DNA of 64,000 bases from Kitasatospora sp. CB01950. GTDB taxonomy: Bacteria > Actinomycetota > Actinomycetes > Streptomycetales > Streptomycetaceae. The notes below the pieces were generated by a model, which worked only from the letters and a program-made list of their open reading frames with translations, ran no database searches and was not told the DNA's origin. The stretch spans positions 258,891 through 322,890 of the forward strand of contig NZ_LISX01000007.1 of assembly GCF_001905465.1 (NCBI RefSeq), written 5' to 3'. Position 1 is the stretch's first letter. Each line of letters starts with the position of its first letter. This document shows positions 42,521-51,842 of this stretch, piece after piece. Position numbers and translations under genes: made by a program.

Positions 42521-42957
42521 GGGTTCTTCGTGCACATCGGCACCGACCGCCCGTACGAGCGCGCCGCAGCCCGGGTCCGCCGGCTCGGCCTGTTCCCAGA
42601 GAGTCCTGGCGGCCGTTCACCTCCCCGTCCGACCTGGCCCCGGTGGGTGGGCAGGTCACGGCCGCGGTGCTCGGCGCCGACCTGGTGCGGGAGGAGCTGC
42701 AGCTGTCGCTGAGGGCGCTGCAGGACAACCCGCTGGAGCAGCTGTCCGCCCGCGTCGGCGAGTTGGTCGACGGGGTGGTCACGGGGGTGCTCCCGTTCGG
42801 CCTGCTCGTCCGGATCGAGGACCGGCCCGACGGCCTCCAGGGGCTGGTGCCCGCCGCCGAGTCGGCCGGCGGGGCCGTTCAGGTCGGCGACGGGCTGACC
42901 GTGCGGATCCTCGAAGTCGACCTGGCTCGGCAGCGGTTCGTGCTCTCCTGCCGCTGA
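42521..42957 (+). pseudogene. S1 RNA-binding-domain protein, 5'-decayed
   Basis: The 3' part reads ESWRPFTSPSDLAPVGGQVTAAVLGADLVREELQLSLRALQ, the second half of one S1 domain. A complete S1 domain follows (GVVTGVLPFGLLVRIEDRPDGLQGLVP ... RILEVDLARQRFVLSC). The frame of the first half (DGFFVHIGTDR) differs from that of ESWRPF, and nothing upstream supplies the domain start because the deacetylase terminator lies there. GTG 42643 could start a 104-aa product with one and a half domains. The most likely reading is a truncated, frameshifted remnant; a short expressed form cannot be excluded. Confidence 0.55.
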
Positions 42958-42973
42958 CCGTCGGCCGCCGCCC

Positions 42974-43681
42974 TCAGGAGGCCGCCTTGAGCGGCCAGCG
43001 CGGGTCGACGGTGGCGGCCGGGTCCTTGCGGCGCAGCCAGGCCTGGAGGTCGGTGGCCCAGGTGCGGTACCAGTCGATCTGCCGCCGGTGGAGTTCGTCG
43101 AGCGGGAGGTCGCCGGCCTGGTCGGGGTAGCGGTGGCCGAGGGCGACGGCGACCCGGACGGCGGCGAGGGCGTCGCTGCCGGCCTCGTGGGCGTCGTGGA
43201 GTTCGACCCCGTAGACCTCGCAGACCCGCTGGAGGGTGCGGGAGCCCTTGCGGTACTTGTCGAGGGCGCGGTCGACGACCATGGCGTCGACCACGGGGGT
43301 GACCGGGCCGCCGAGGCGGTCGGCGAGGGTGGGTCGGCCGTGGCGGCGCAGTTCGGCGTCGAGCAGCGACAGGTCGTAGGGCGCGTTGAAGGCGACCACG
43401 GGCCGGCCGGCGGCGAGCCGCTGGTGCAGGGCGCGGGCGATCTCCTCGATCGCCTCGGCGGCGGGTCGGCCGTGGGTGCGGGCCTCGGTGTCGGTGATGC
43501 CGTGGATGGCGGCGGCCTCGGCGGGTATCGGGACGCCGGGGTCGAGCAGCCAGTTGGTGACCCGCTCGACGCGGCCTCCGAGGGTGTCGACCACGGCGGC
43601 GGTGACGATCCGGGACTCCTCCGGGTCGGTGCCGGTGGTCTCCAGGTCGAAACCGGTGAGCGGCCCCTTCCACCAGGTCAT
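42974..43681 (-). CDS. 3'-5' exonuclease, DEDDh family (DnaQ-like)
   Basis: 235 aa from ATG 43679-43681. The acidic motifs are intact: FDLETTG (Exo I), NAPYDLSLLD (Exo II) and HEAGSDALA (Exo III, H-x4-D). It resembles the epsilon proofreading subunit fold but is a stand-alone protein with a C-terminal helical part (HRRQIDWYRTWATDLQAWLRRKDP), as in a group of actinobacterial exonucleases. It is downstream of the HEPN gene on the same strand, with an inverted repeat in the 105-bp spacer. Confidence 0.88.
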   Translation of the reverse strand: MTWWKGPLTGFDLETTGTDPEESRIVTAAVVDTLGGRVERVTNWLLDPGVPIPAEAAAIHGITDTEARTHGRPAAEAIEEIARALHQRLAAGRPVVAFNAPYDLSLLDAELRRHGRPTLADRLGGPVTPVVDAMVVDRALDKYRKGSRTLQRVCEVYGVELHDAHEAGSDALAAVRVAVALGHRYPDQAGDLPLDELHRRQIDWYRTWATDLQAWLRRKDPAATVDPRWPLKAAS

Positions 43682-43696
43682 GGGGTGTGTCTCCTT

Positions 43697-43754
43697 CCGT
43701 CGGCACTGCCAGGACGCGGACCATCATCGCGCGCGGCTGTGACAGTGCCGACGG
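43697..43754 (-). terminator. 12-bp inverted repeat between HEPN and exonuclease genes
   Basis: CCGTCGGCACTG (43697-43708) is perfectly complementary to CAGTGCCGACGG (43743-43754) with a 34-bp spacer. It can be a terminator for the HEPN gene or an operator of the exonuclease gene. Confidence 0.45.
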
Positions 43755-43786
43755 CGCGTCCGCTGTTCCGCGGGCATGTGCCCTGG

Positions 43787-45040
43787 TCAGGACACTGCGC
43801 GGGAGTCTCCCCAGAGGTCTTCGAACTCCTCGCGGTAGACCTCCAGCAGTCCGGGTTCGGTGCCGCCGACCTCCTGTCCGGCGCCGCCGCGCAGGACGAG
43901 GGCGGGTGATTCGATGCCGCGGGCCTTGCGCAGGTAGGGCTGGATCACGCCGAGGTCGGTGGAGCGCCGCCGGCCGCCGGCGCCGGTGGTGCGCGGGCCC
44001 TCGACCAGGTAGGCGGTGAACCGGGGCAGTTCGTCGAACACCCGGATCTCGAACGAGCCGGGGTCGCGCAGCCGGGCCCTCACCCGTCGCACGTGCATGA
44101 TGTTCATCTCCACCGAGCGCCCCAACTCGCCGCGCCCGATGCCGAGTTCGCGTTCACGTCGGCGGACGGCGCTGCTCGCGGGGTTGAGGAACAGCAGCCG
44201 GACCCGGCAGCCGTCGGTGGCGAGGCGCACAAGTCGTTTGCCGGTGTAGTTCTGGCAGAGCATGCCGAGCCCGATGCCGACGGCGTCGAGGCGGCGGGCG
44301 CCGTCGAGGAGGTCCTCGACGGGCAGGTCGCGCTGGAGGCGGACCCGGTCGGGGTGGACGGCGACCACGTCGGCGTAGCGGCCGGCGACGAGTTCCTCGA
44401 CCACGTCGGCGGGGACGCCGCCGTGCGCGCCGTCGAGCAGCGCGAGCAGCCGGGCGGCGGCCCGTTCGGTCTGGTCGAGGACGGTCTGCGACAGCGCCCG
44501 GTTGCGGGAGACCACGTGCCGGGCGACCTCCAGCTCGTCGAGGGCGAGCTCGATCTCGCGCCGGTCGACCAGGTGGGGTTCGAACAGCGGCCAGTGCTGG
44601 ACCATCAGTTCGCGCAGCTGCGGCAGGGTGAGGAAGACCAGCGGGTCGTCGTCGACGGGGTCGAGCAGGTAGCCCTTGCGGCGGGAGACCTCGCGGACGG
44701 CGGCGGCCCGGTGCACCCACTCCTCGCCGGCCGGTCCGGCGGCGGCGGTGACCCACTCCTCGCCGTGCGCGGGCGCGTAGACGGGGCGCAGCACCTCGTG
44801 GACGAGGGCGCGGGTGCGCTGTTCGACGAGGTTGAGCCAGACATAGGCGCGGCCGGCCAGGCGGACCCTGTGGTAGGCGTCGTCCCACTGGTGGCCGGCC
44901 CAGGCGGGGGGCATGCCCTCGGCGGGGCCGCCCTGCGGGGGCAGCGGTCCGCGTCCGCCGCCGGTGCGGACGACCAGCGTCGGGGCCTCGCTGCTGCCGG
45001 CCCGCGGGTCGTGTCCGTCGCCGTCGGCGGGGAACGCCAT
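43787..45040 (-). CDS. SAV2148-like HEPN-domain protein
   Basis: 417 aa from ATG 45038-45040 (GAGAGGTGAGGTGG upstream); a GTG four codons earlier is possible. After a Gly/Pro-rich start comes the helical region WDDAYHRVRLAGRAYVWLNLVEQRTRALVHEVL (52-84) and IELALDELEVARHVVSRNRALSQTVL (163-188), where Swt1-type HEPN proteins carry R-N-x3-H. Here the usual His position seems to be Arg (R174...R179). The C-terminal half (GMLCQNYTGKRLVRLATDGCRVRLLFLNP ... SFEIRVFDELPRFTAYLVEG) resembles a phospholipase-D-like or DUF5919 segment. HEPN proteins are often RNases in stress or defence; the role here is unknown. Confidence 0.7.
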   Translation of the reverse strand: MAFPADGDGHDPRAGSSEAPTLVVRTGGGRGPLPPQGGPAEGMPPAWAGHQWDDAYHRVRLAGRAYVWLNLVEQRTRALVHEVLRPVYAPAHGEEWVTAAAGPAGEEWVHRAAAVREVSRRKGYLLDPVDDDPLVFLTLPQLRELMVQHWPLFEPHLVDRREIELALDELEVARHVVSRNRALSQTVLDQTERAAARLLALLDGAHGGVPADVVEELVAGRYADVVAVHPDRVRLQRDLPVEDLLDGARRLDAVGIGLGMLCQNYTGKRLVRLATDGCRVRLLFLNPASSAVRRRERELGIGRGELGRSVEMNIMHVRRVRARLRDPGSFEIRVFDELPRFTAYLVEGPRTTGAGGRRRSTDLGVIQPYLRKARGIESPALVLRGGAGQEVGGTEPGLLEVYREEFEDLWGDSRAVS

Positions 45041-45455
45041 CCGCCACCTCACCTCTCGTCCGCCGCCGGCCGGCTGACGGAGTGTCCGCCGGGTCGCTCC
45101 ACCGTCGCGGCCCCCGATCGTCGGCCGCGCGGGCCCGGGGTTCTCGCGGTCCGGACGATCAAGGGTATCGCCCCCCGTGCCCGTGACACAGCCCTCTTGA
45201 CAGCTCCCGCCGCACCGGCCGACGGTCCGTCACGGACCGGTCGCGGCAAGCCGTCCGGCCCGGCATCCGGGACACCCGTACGGGCGAACAACGGGCGAAT
45301 GGAGGCGGATGGGCACGGTGTCGGCCCGCCCGGCGAGGAGGATGCGGATTGTGCCGGGCACCGCGTCGCCGATGCCCGGCACCTGCTCGGGCGCTCCGCC
45401 GGGTGACCGCCCGCGGGGCGCCGATCGGCGTCTGGCACAGGGAAGTCGAGGACAC
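45041..45455. other. Divergent intergenic region HEPN gene / glgX
   Basis: About 415 bp. A 17-bp palindrome CGGTCCGT-C-ACGGACCG (45223-45239) is the only strong element and could be an operator. A lone TTGACA on the plus strand (45197-45202) has no matching -10. Long frames here are GC artefacts. Confidence 0.4.
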
Positions 45456-47579
45456 ATGCAGGTCTGGCCGGGGCAGCCCTACCCGCTCGGCGCCACCTAC
45501 GACGGCGCGGGCACCAACTTCGCGGTGTTCTCGGAGAGCGCGGACCGGATCGAGCTCTGCCTGATCGGCGAGGACGGTTCGGAGACGGCGGTGGAGCTGC
45601 GCGAGACGGACGCCTTCGTGCGGCACGCGTACCTGCCGGGCGTCCAGCCGGGCCAGCGGTACGGGTTCCGGGTGCACGGCCCGTTCCAGCCGGGGCTGGG
45701 GCTGCGGCACAACGCGTCGAAGCTGCTGCTGGACCCGTACGCGAAGGCGATGGGCGGCCACATCGACTGGGACGAGTCGGTGTACGGCTACCACTTCGGG
45801 GCGCCGGAGCGCCGCAACGACCTGGACTCGGCGCCGCACACCATGCACTCGGTGGTGATCAACCCGTACTTCGACTGGGGCACCGACCGGCCGCCGCGCA
45901 CCGACTACCACCGCACGGTGGTGTACGAGGCGCACGTGAAGGGCCTGACCAGGCTGCACCCGGGCATCCCGGAGGAGATCCGCGGCACCTACGCGGGCCT
46001 GGCGCACCCGGCGGTGATCGAGCACCTGGCGAAGCTGGGCGTCACCGCGATCGAGCTGATGCCGGTGCACCAGTTCGTCCGCGACCACCGGCTGCGCGAC
46101 CTCGGGCTGTCCAACTACTGGGGCTACAACACGATCGGCTACTTCGCCCCGCACTCCTCGTACTCCTCGACGGGCGACCGCGGGCACCAGGTGCAGGAGT
46201 TCAAGTCGATGGTGAAGGCGCTGCACGCGGCCGGCATCGAGGTGATCCTCGACGTGGTCTACAACCACACCGCGGAGGGCAGCCACCTCGGGCCGACGCT
46301 GTCGTTCCGCGGCCTGGACAACGCCTCGTACTACCGGTTGGCGAAGGACCAGCGCTTCTACGAGGACACCACCGGCACCGGCAACTCGCTGCTGATGCGT
46401 TCGCCGCACGTCCTTCAGATGATCATGGATTCGCTGCGGTACTGGGTCACCGAGATGCACGTGGACGGGTTCCGCTTCGACCTGGCGGCGACGCTGGCCC
46501 GGCAGTTCCACGAGGTGGACCGGCTGTCCTCGTTCTTCGACCTGGTCCAGCAGGACCCGGTGGTCTCGCAGGCCAAGCTGATCGCCGAACCGTGGGACCT
46601 CGGCGAGGGCGGCTACCAGGTCGGCAACTTCCCGCCGCTGTGGACGGAGTGGAACGGCCTCTACCGGGACACCGTCCGTGACTTCTGGCGCGGCGAGCCC
46701 GCCACCATCGCCGAGTTCGGCTCCCGGCTGACCGGCTCCTCCGACCTGTACCAGGACGACGGCCGCCGCCCGATCGCCTCGATCAACTTCGTCACCTGCC
46801 ACGACGGTTTCACCCTGCGCGACCTGGTGTCGTACAACGACAAGCACAACGAGGCCAACCGGGAGGACAACCGGGACGGCGAGTCCTTCAACCGCTCGTG
46901 GAACTGCGGCGCCGAGGGCGACAGCACCGACCCCGGGGTGCTCGAACTCCGGGCCCGCCAGCAGCGCAACTTCATCGCCACCCTGATGCTCTCGCAGGGC
47001 GTGCCGATGCTCTCCCACGGCGACGAGCTGGGCCGCACCCAGCGCGGCAACAACAACGCCTACTGCCAGGACTCCGACCTGACCTGGGTGGCCTGGCCGA
47101 CCCGGGACGGCGAGCAGGCCGACAGCCGGCTGCTGGAGTTCACCCAGGGCATGATCTGGCTGCGCCGCGACCACCCGGTCTTCCGCCGCCGCCGGTTCTT
47201 CCACGGCCGCCCGGTCTCCGGCACCCACGACGCCCTCACCGACATCGCCTGGTTCACCCCCGGCGGCGAGGAGATGACCGAGCAGGACTGGTCGACCTCG
47301 TACGCGAAGTCGCTGACGGTGTTCCTGAACGGCAACGCCATCTCCGAGCCGGACCGGCGCGGCGGCAAGATCGTCGACGATTCGTTCCTGCTGATGTTCA
47401 ACGCCCACGCGGAGCCGATCGCCTTCACCGTCCCGGCCGGCCACGGCGAGGCCTGGCAGGTCGTCGTCGACACCTCGCTGCCCGCCCTCCCCGCCCCCGG
47501 GACCGGCCCCCGCGCCAAGGCCGGCGACACCCTGCGGCTGCTGGACCGCTCGCTGATGGTGCTGCAACGACCGGCGTAG
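45456..47579 (+). CDS. glgX: Glycogen debranching enzyme GlgX (isoamylase type)
   Basis: 707 aa from ATG 45456 with GAGGA upstream. An N-terminal CBM48-like module (GATYDGAGTNFAVFSESADRIELCL) precedes the GH13 barrel with VILDVVYNHTAEG, the nucleophile in DGFRFDLAATL, the acid/base Glu in LIAEPWDLGEGGY and NFVTCHDGF. It cuts alpha-1,6 branches of glycogen to release linear maltodextrins. Those are the substrates of TreY, encoded 72 bp downstream, so the three genes form a glycogen-to-trehalose unit. Length is normal for the family. Confidence 0.95.
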   Translation: MQVWPGQPYPLGATYDGAGTNFAVFSESADRIELCLIGEDGSETAVELRETDAFVRHAYLPGVQPGQRYGFRVHGPFQPGLGLRHNASKLLLDPYAKAMGGHIDWDESVYGYHFGAPERRNDLDSAPHTMHSVVINPYFDWGTDRPPRTDYHRTVVYEAHVKGLTRLHPGIPEEIRGTYAGLAHPAVIEHLAKLGVTAIELMPVHQFVRDHRLRDLGLSNYWGYNTIGYFAPHSSYSSTGDRGHQVQEFKSMVKALHAAGIEVILDVVYNHTAEGSHLGPTLSFRGLDNASYYRLAKDQRFYEDTTGTGNSLLMRSPHVLQMIMDSLRYWVTEMHVDGFRFDLAATLARQFHEVDRLSSFFDLVQQDPVVSQAKLIAEPWDLGEGGYQVGNFPPLWTEWNGLYRDTVRDFWRGEPATIAEFGSRLTGSSDLYQDDGRRPIASINFVTCHDGFTLRDLVSYNDKHNEANREDNRDGESFNRSWNCGAEGDSTDPGVLELRARQQRNFIATLMLSQGVPMLSHGDELGRTQRGNNNAYCQDSDLTWVAWPTRDGEQADSRLLEFTQGMIWLRRDHPVFRRRRFFHGRPVSGTHDALTDIAWFTPGGEEMTEQDWSTSYAKSLTVFLNGNAISEPDRRGGKIVDDSFLLMFNAHAEPIAFTVPAGHGEAWQVVVDTSLPALPAPGTGPRAKAGDTLRLLDRSLMVLQRPA

Positions 47580-47651
47580 CGGACCCGGCCGAAACCACCC
47601 GTTCGGGGCAATGCACGGTACGCCTCGGACCGGCCGGGTAGGGATCGGGCC

Positions 47652-50042
47652 ATGACGTCAGTCGCCGCGCGACCTTCGACGGCCCGCTTCCCGACGGCCA
47701 CCTATCGGCTCCAGTTGCAGCCGGAGTTCACCCTGCACGACGCCCGCCGCGCCGTGCCGTACCTGGCGGCCCTCGGGGTCTCCCACCTCCACCTGTCGCC
47801 GCTGCTGGAGGCGGTGCCGGGCTCCACGCACGGCTACGACACGGTCGACCACGGCCGGGTCGCCGAGCAGCTGGGCGGCGAACGGGCGCTGCGCGAGCTG
47901 GCCGGGGCCTGCCACCGGCACGGCCTCGGCCTGATCGCCGACGTGGTGCCCAACCACATGGCCCTGCCCGTGCCGGAGCAGCTGAACCGGCCGCTGTGGC
48001 AGGTGCTGGCGAACGGCCCCGACGACCCGTTCGCCGCCTGGTTCGACATCGACTGGACGTCCCAGCCGGGCCCGGTGGACGCCCCGGAGCGCGGCCGGCT
48101 GCTGCTGCCGCTGCTCGGCGACCGGCTGGGCGCGGAACTCGACCGGCTCACGGTCGACGGCGAGGTGCTGCGCTACTACGAGCACGAGTTCCCGCTGCGC
48201 CCCGGCACCGCGCAGCTGCCGCTGCCGGAGCTGCTGGACCGCCAGTGGTACCGCCTCTCCTGGTGGCAGCTCGCCGACGAGCAGATCAACTACCGGCGGT
48301 TCTTCACCGTCAACGAGCTGATCGCGGTGCGGATGGAAGTCCCCGAGGTGTTCGAGGCGACGCACGCGGTGCTGCTGCGGCTGCACCGCGAGGGCGTCCT
48401 GGACGGCTTCCGGATCGACCACCCGGACGGGCTGGCCGACCCGCGCGGTTACCTGCGGCGCCTCGCGGAGGCGACCGGCGGCGCGTACACGGTGGTGGAG
48501 AAGATCCTCACCGGCGAGGAGCGGCTGCCCGCCGACTGGCCGTGCGCGGGCACCACCGGCTACGACGCGCTGCGCCGCATCGACGGCGTGCTGACCGACC
48601 ACCTGGGCGCGGAACGGCTGGCGGCCGCCTACCGGCGCGACGTCGGCGACCGGGCGGACGCGGCGACCACGGCGCTGATCGGCCGGGCCGAGATGGTCGC
48701 TCCGGACGGGGCGCTGTCGGCGGAGACCGACCGGCTGGTGCGCCTGGTCGGGCGGATCTGCGCGGACGGGCCGGAGCTGGCCGACCACTCGCCGCTGGCG
48801 GTGCGCCACGCACTGGAGGCCCTGCTGACCGAGTACCCGGTGTACCGGCCGTACGTGGTGCCCGGCGAGCCCGCGCCCGCCGAGGCCGCCGAGGCGCTCG
48901 CTCCGCCCGAGGGCGCGTCCGACACCGAGCGCCTGGTGCGCCGGCTCGCGCTCGGCGAGCTGGGCCGTTCGGCCGCGAAGGACGAGTTCTGCCACCGCTT
49001 CGGGCAGACCGTCTCCGCAGTGGCCGCCAAGGGCGTGGAGGACACCGCGTTCTACCGCTTCAACGCGCTGCTGTCGCTGAACGAGGTCGGCGGCCGTCCC
49101 GAGCACCCCGGCGTCACCCCGGCGGACTTCCACCGCTGGTGCGAACACCGGGAGCAGCACCAGCCGCAGGCGATGACGGCGCTGTCCACGCACGACACCA
49201 AGCGCAGCGCGGACGCCCGGGCCCGGCTCGCGGTGCTGGCGGAACTGCCGGAGGCGTGGGCGGCGGAGTGCACGGCGTGGACGGTGGCGGCCGGCCCGTG
49301 CCCGGACCGGGCGTCGGCGTGGCTGCTGTGGCAGACCCTGCTGGCGGCCTGGCCGCTGTCCGGGGAACGGCTGCTGGGCGTGGTGCTGAAGTCGGTGCGG
49401 GAGGCGAAGCGCCGCACCTCGTGGAAGGCCCCCGACGAGGCGTTCGAGCAGCGGCTCGCCCAGTACGTGCGGGACGCGCTGGCCAACCCGGGGCTGTGCC
49501 CGCGGATCGCCGGGTTCGTCGGCATGCTGGAGCCGTTCGCCCGGGTGAACTCGCTGTCGGCGGCGCTGCTGCACCTGCTGGCGCCGGGCGTGCCGGACGT
49601 GTTCCAGGGTGGCGAGGAGCCGCTGTACACGCTGGTCGACCCGGACAACCGGGCGCCGGTCGACCTGGACGCGCTGGCGGTGCGCCTGACCGACGCGGCC
49701 TCGCCGCGCCCCGGCGACCTGGCCCGGGAGAAGCTGCACCTGACCGCCACCGCCCTGCACCTGCGCCGCTCCGGCCCGCTGGGCGCGTACCGCCCGCTGG
49801 CCGCTGCGGGCCCGGCGGCCGAGCACCTGGTGGCGTTCGCCCGCGGCGGGCGGGTGGTGGGCGCGGCGACCCGCCTGCCGTACGGGCTGCACCGGGCGGG
49901 CGGCTGGCGCGGCACCCTGCTGGAGCTTCCGTCGGGCCGCTGGACGGACCGGCCGACAGGCCGCCGTTTCACCGGCGGTTCGGTCGAACTGTCGTATCTT
50001 TTCCAGCAGTTGCCGGTGGCGTTGCTGGTGGAGGGGGAATGA
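47652..50042 (+). CDS. treY: Maltooligosyl trehalose synthase
   Basis: 796 aa from the start at 47652. GH13 features: FPTATYRLQLQPEFTLHDARRAVPYLAALGVSHLHLSPLLEAVPGSTHGYDTVDH, DVVPNHMA, the nucleophile in DGFRIDHPDGLADP, the acid/base Glu in YTVVEKIL, and STHDTKRSADARAR. It converts the reducing end of maltodextrin to an alpha,alpha-1,1 bond. The stop overlaps treZ. Confidence 0.95.
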   Translation: MTSVAARPSTARFPTATYRLQLQPEFTLHDARRAVPYLAALGVSHLHLSPLLEAVPGSTHGYDTVDHGRVAEQLGGERALRELAGACHRHGLGLIADVVPNHMALPVPEQLNRPLWQVLANGPDDPFAAWFDIDWTSQPGPVDAPERGRLLLPLLGDRLGAELDRLTVDGEVLRYYEHEFPLRPGTAQLPLPELLDRQWYRLSWWQLADEQINYRRFFTVNELIAVRMEVPEVFEATHAVLLRLHREGVLDGFRIDHPDGLADPRGYLRRLAEATGGAYTVVEKILTGEERLPADWPCAGTTGYDALRRIDGVLTDHLGAERLAAAYRRDVGDRADAATTALIGRAEMVAPDGALSAETDRLVRLVGRICADGPELADHSPLAVRHALEALLTEYPVYRPYVVPGEPAPAEAAEALAPPEGASDTERLVRRLALGELGRSAAKDEFCHRFGQTVSAVAAKGVEDTAFYRFNALLSLNEVGGRPEHPGVTPADFHRWCEHREQHQPQAMTALSTHDTKRSADARARLAVLAELPEAWAAECTAWTVAAGPCPDRASAWLLWQTLLAAWPLSGERLLGVVLKSVREAKRRTSWKAPDEAFEQRLAQYVRDALANPGLCPRIAGFVGMLEPFARVNSLSAALLHLLAPGVPDVFQGGEEPLYTLVDPDNRAPVDLDALAVRLTDAASPRPGDLAREKLHLTATALHLRRSGPLGAYRPLAAAGPAAEHLVAFARGGRVVGAATRLPYGLHRAGGWRGTLLELPSGRWTDRPTGRRFTGGSVELSYLFQQLPVALLVEGE

Positions 50043-51778
50043 TGCGGTACCGAGTGTGGGCGCCGGAGGCCAAGGTCGTCGAGGTGGAGGTCGGAGCGAT
50101 CCCGTACCTGCTGGAACGCGACCCGGCGCACCCGGGCTGGTGGCACGGGGACGGCCCCGACGGCGATTACGGCTTCCGGCTGAACGGCGGCCCGGCGCTG
50201 CCCGATCCGCGCTCGCCGCGGCAGCCGTTCGGCCCGGACGGGCTGTCCCGCCCCGTCGACCACGCCGCGTTCGCCTGGACGGAGACGGTGTGGCGGGGCC
50301 GCCCGCTGCCGGGCGCGGTGGTGTACGAGCTGCACGTGGGCACCTTCACCGCCGACGGCACCTTCGACGCGGCCGCCGCCCGCCTCGACCACCTGGTCGA
50401 ACTCGGCGTGGACTTCGTCGAGTTGATGCCCATCTGCCCGTTCCCCGGCCGGCACGGCTGGGGCTACGACGGGGTGGCGCCGTGGGCGGTGCACGAGCCG
50501 TACGGCGGCCCGGACGGGCTGAAGCGCTTCGTGGACGCGGCGCACCGGCGCGGACTCGGCGTGATCCTCGACGTGGTGCACAACCACCTGGGCCCGTCCG
50601 GCAACTACCTGCCCCGGTTCGGCCCGTACTTCACCGACCGGCACCACACGCCGTGGGGCGCGGCGGTGAACCTGGACGCACCGGGCTCCGACGAGGTCCG
50701 GGCGTACCTGATCGGCAGTGCGCTGGCCTGGCTGCGCGACTACCGGATCGACGGGCTGCGGCTGGACGCGGTGCACACCCTGGCGGACGACCGGGCGCTG
50801 CCGTTCCTGGAGGAACTCGCCGCAGCCGTCGACGAGTTGGCGGAGGCGACCGGCCGTCCGCTGTTCCTGGTCGGCGAGTCGGACCTGAACGATCCGCGCA
50901 CCACCGCGCCCCGGCCGGCCGGCGGGCTCGGGCTGACCGCGCAGTGGAGCGACGACTTCCACCACGCCCTGCACACGCTGCTGACCGGCGAGGGGCAGGG
51001 CTACTACGCGGACTTCGCGGCCGACCCGTGGGCGGCCCTCGGCAAGACCCTCACCGGCGGGTTCTTCCACGACGGGACCTGGTCCTCGTTCCGGGGCCGC
51101 TCGCACGGCCGCCCGTTCCCGACGGCGTACGGGCACCGGCTGCTGGGCTACGCGCAGACGCACGACCAGATCGGCAACCGGGCCACCGGCGACCGCCTGT
51201 CGGCCGCGCTCCCGCCGGGCCGGCTCGCCGTGGCGGCCGCGCTGGTGCTGACCTCGCCGTTCACGCCGATGCTGTTCATGGGCGAGGAGTGGGGGGCGTC
51301 GACGCCCTGGCAGTACTTCACCGACCACACCGACCCGCAGCTCGCCGAGGCCGTCCGGCAGGGCCGCCGCCGGGAGTTCGGCGAGCACGGCTGGCGCGCC
51401 GAGGACGTCCCCGACCCGCAGGACCCGGCCACGGTGCGCGCCTCCACCCTGGACTGGTCCGAGCCCGACCGCAAGCCGCACGCCGAACTGCTCGGCTGGT
51501 ACCGGGAGTTGATCCGGCTGCGGCACGCCGCGCCCGAGCTGACGGCGGGCGACCTGGCGGCGGTGCGGGTGCGGCACGACGCGGCGGCGGGCTGGCTGGC
51601 CGTCCACCGGGGCCGCTACCGGGTACTGGCCAGGATCGGCGGCGAGGGACCCGCCGCCGTCCCGCTGGAGGGCGAACTCGCCGCGCTGGAGGCCTCGTTC
51701 GGCGAGGTGCAGGCCGGCGTGAACGGTACGGTGCTGCTCGGGCCGGACTCGGTGGCGGTGCTGCGCACCACGGCCTGA
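50042..51778 (+). CDS. treZ: Malto-oligosyltrehalose trehalohydrolase
   Basis: 578 aa from ATG 50042 (TGATG overlap with treY); a second ATG at 50039 is just as possible. Order: N-terminal MRYRVWAPEAKVVEVEV beta domain, then GH13 barrel with LDVVHNHLGPSGNYL, nucleophile in DGLRLDAVHTL, acid/base in FLVGESDLNDP, and AQTHDQIGNRATGDRL. It releases free trehalose from the product of TreY. Trehalose is the main compatible solute and spore carbohydrate in streptomycetes. Confidence 0.95.
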   Translation: MRYRVWAPEAKVVEVEVGAIPYLLERDPAHPGWWHGDGPDGDYGFRLNGGPALPDPRSPRQPFGPDGLSRPVDHAAFAWTETVWRGRPLPGAVVYELHVGTFTADGTFDAAAARLDHLVELGVDFVELMPICPFPGRHGWGYDGVAPWAVHEPYGGPDGLKRFVDAAHRRGLGVILDVVHNHLGPSGNYLPRFGPYFTDRHHTPWGAAVNLDAPGSDEVRAYLIGSALAWLRDYRIDGLRLDAVHTLADDRALPFLEELAAAVDELAEATGRPLFLVGESDLNDPRTTAPRPAGGLGLTAQWSDDFHHALHTLLTGEGQGYYADFAADPWAALGKTLTGGFFHDGTWSSFRGRSHGRPFPTAYGHRLLGYAQTHDQIGNRATGDRLSAALPPGRLAVAAALVLTSPFTPMLFMGEEWGASTPWQYFTDHTDPQLAEAVRQGRRREFGEHGWRAEDVPDPQDPATVRASTLDWSEPDRKPHAELLGWYRELIRLRHAAPELTAGDLAAVRVRHDAAAGWLAVHRGRYRVLARIGGEGPAAVPLEGELAALEASFGEVQAGVNGTVLLGPDSVAVLRTTA

Positions 51779-51795
51779 GCCGCCGGCGGCTGCGT

Positions 51796-51822
51796 CACCA
51801 CAGGCACCACAGGCACCACAGG
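51796..51822. repeat. 9-bp tandem repeat, three copies
   Basis: CACCACAGG is repeated at 51796, 51805 and 51814 in the 64-bp spacer between convergent treZ and the transketolase gene. Degenerate copies follow. No terminator hairpin is evident. Confidence 0.75.
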
Positions 51823-51842
51823 CCGAGCCGCCACAGGCCGAG

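Noticed and set aside
45049..45438. 129-codon minus-strand frame upstream of glgX
   Set aside because: Arg/Pro/Ala-rich composition without motifs, and it would cover the divergent promoter region.
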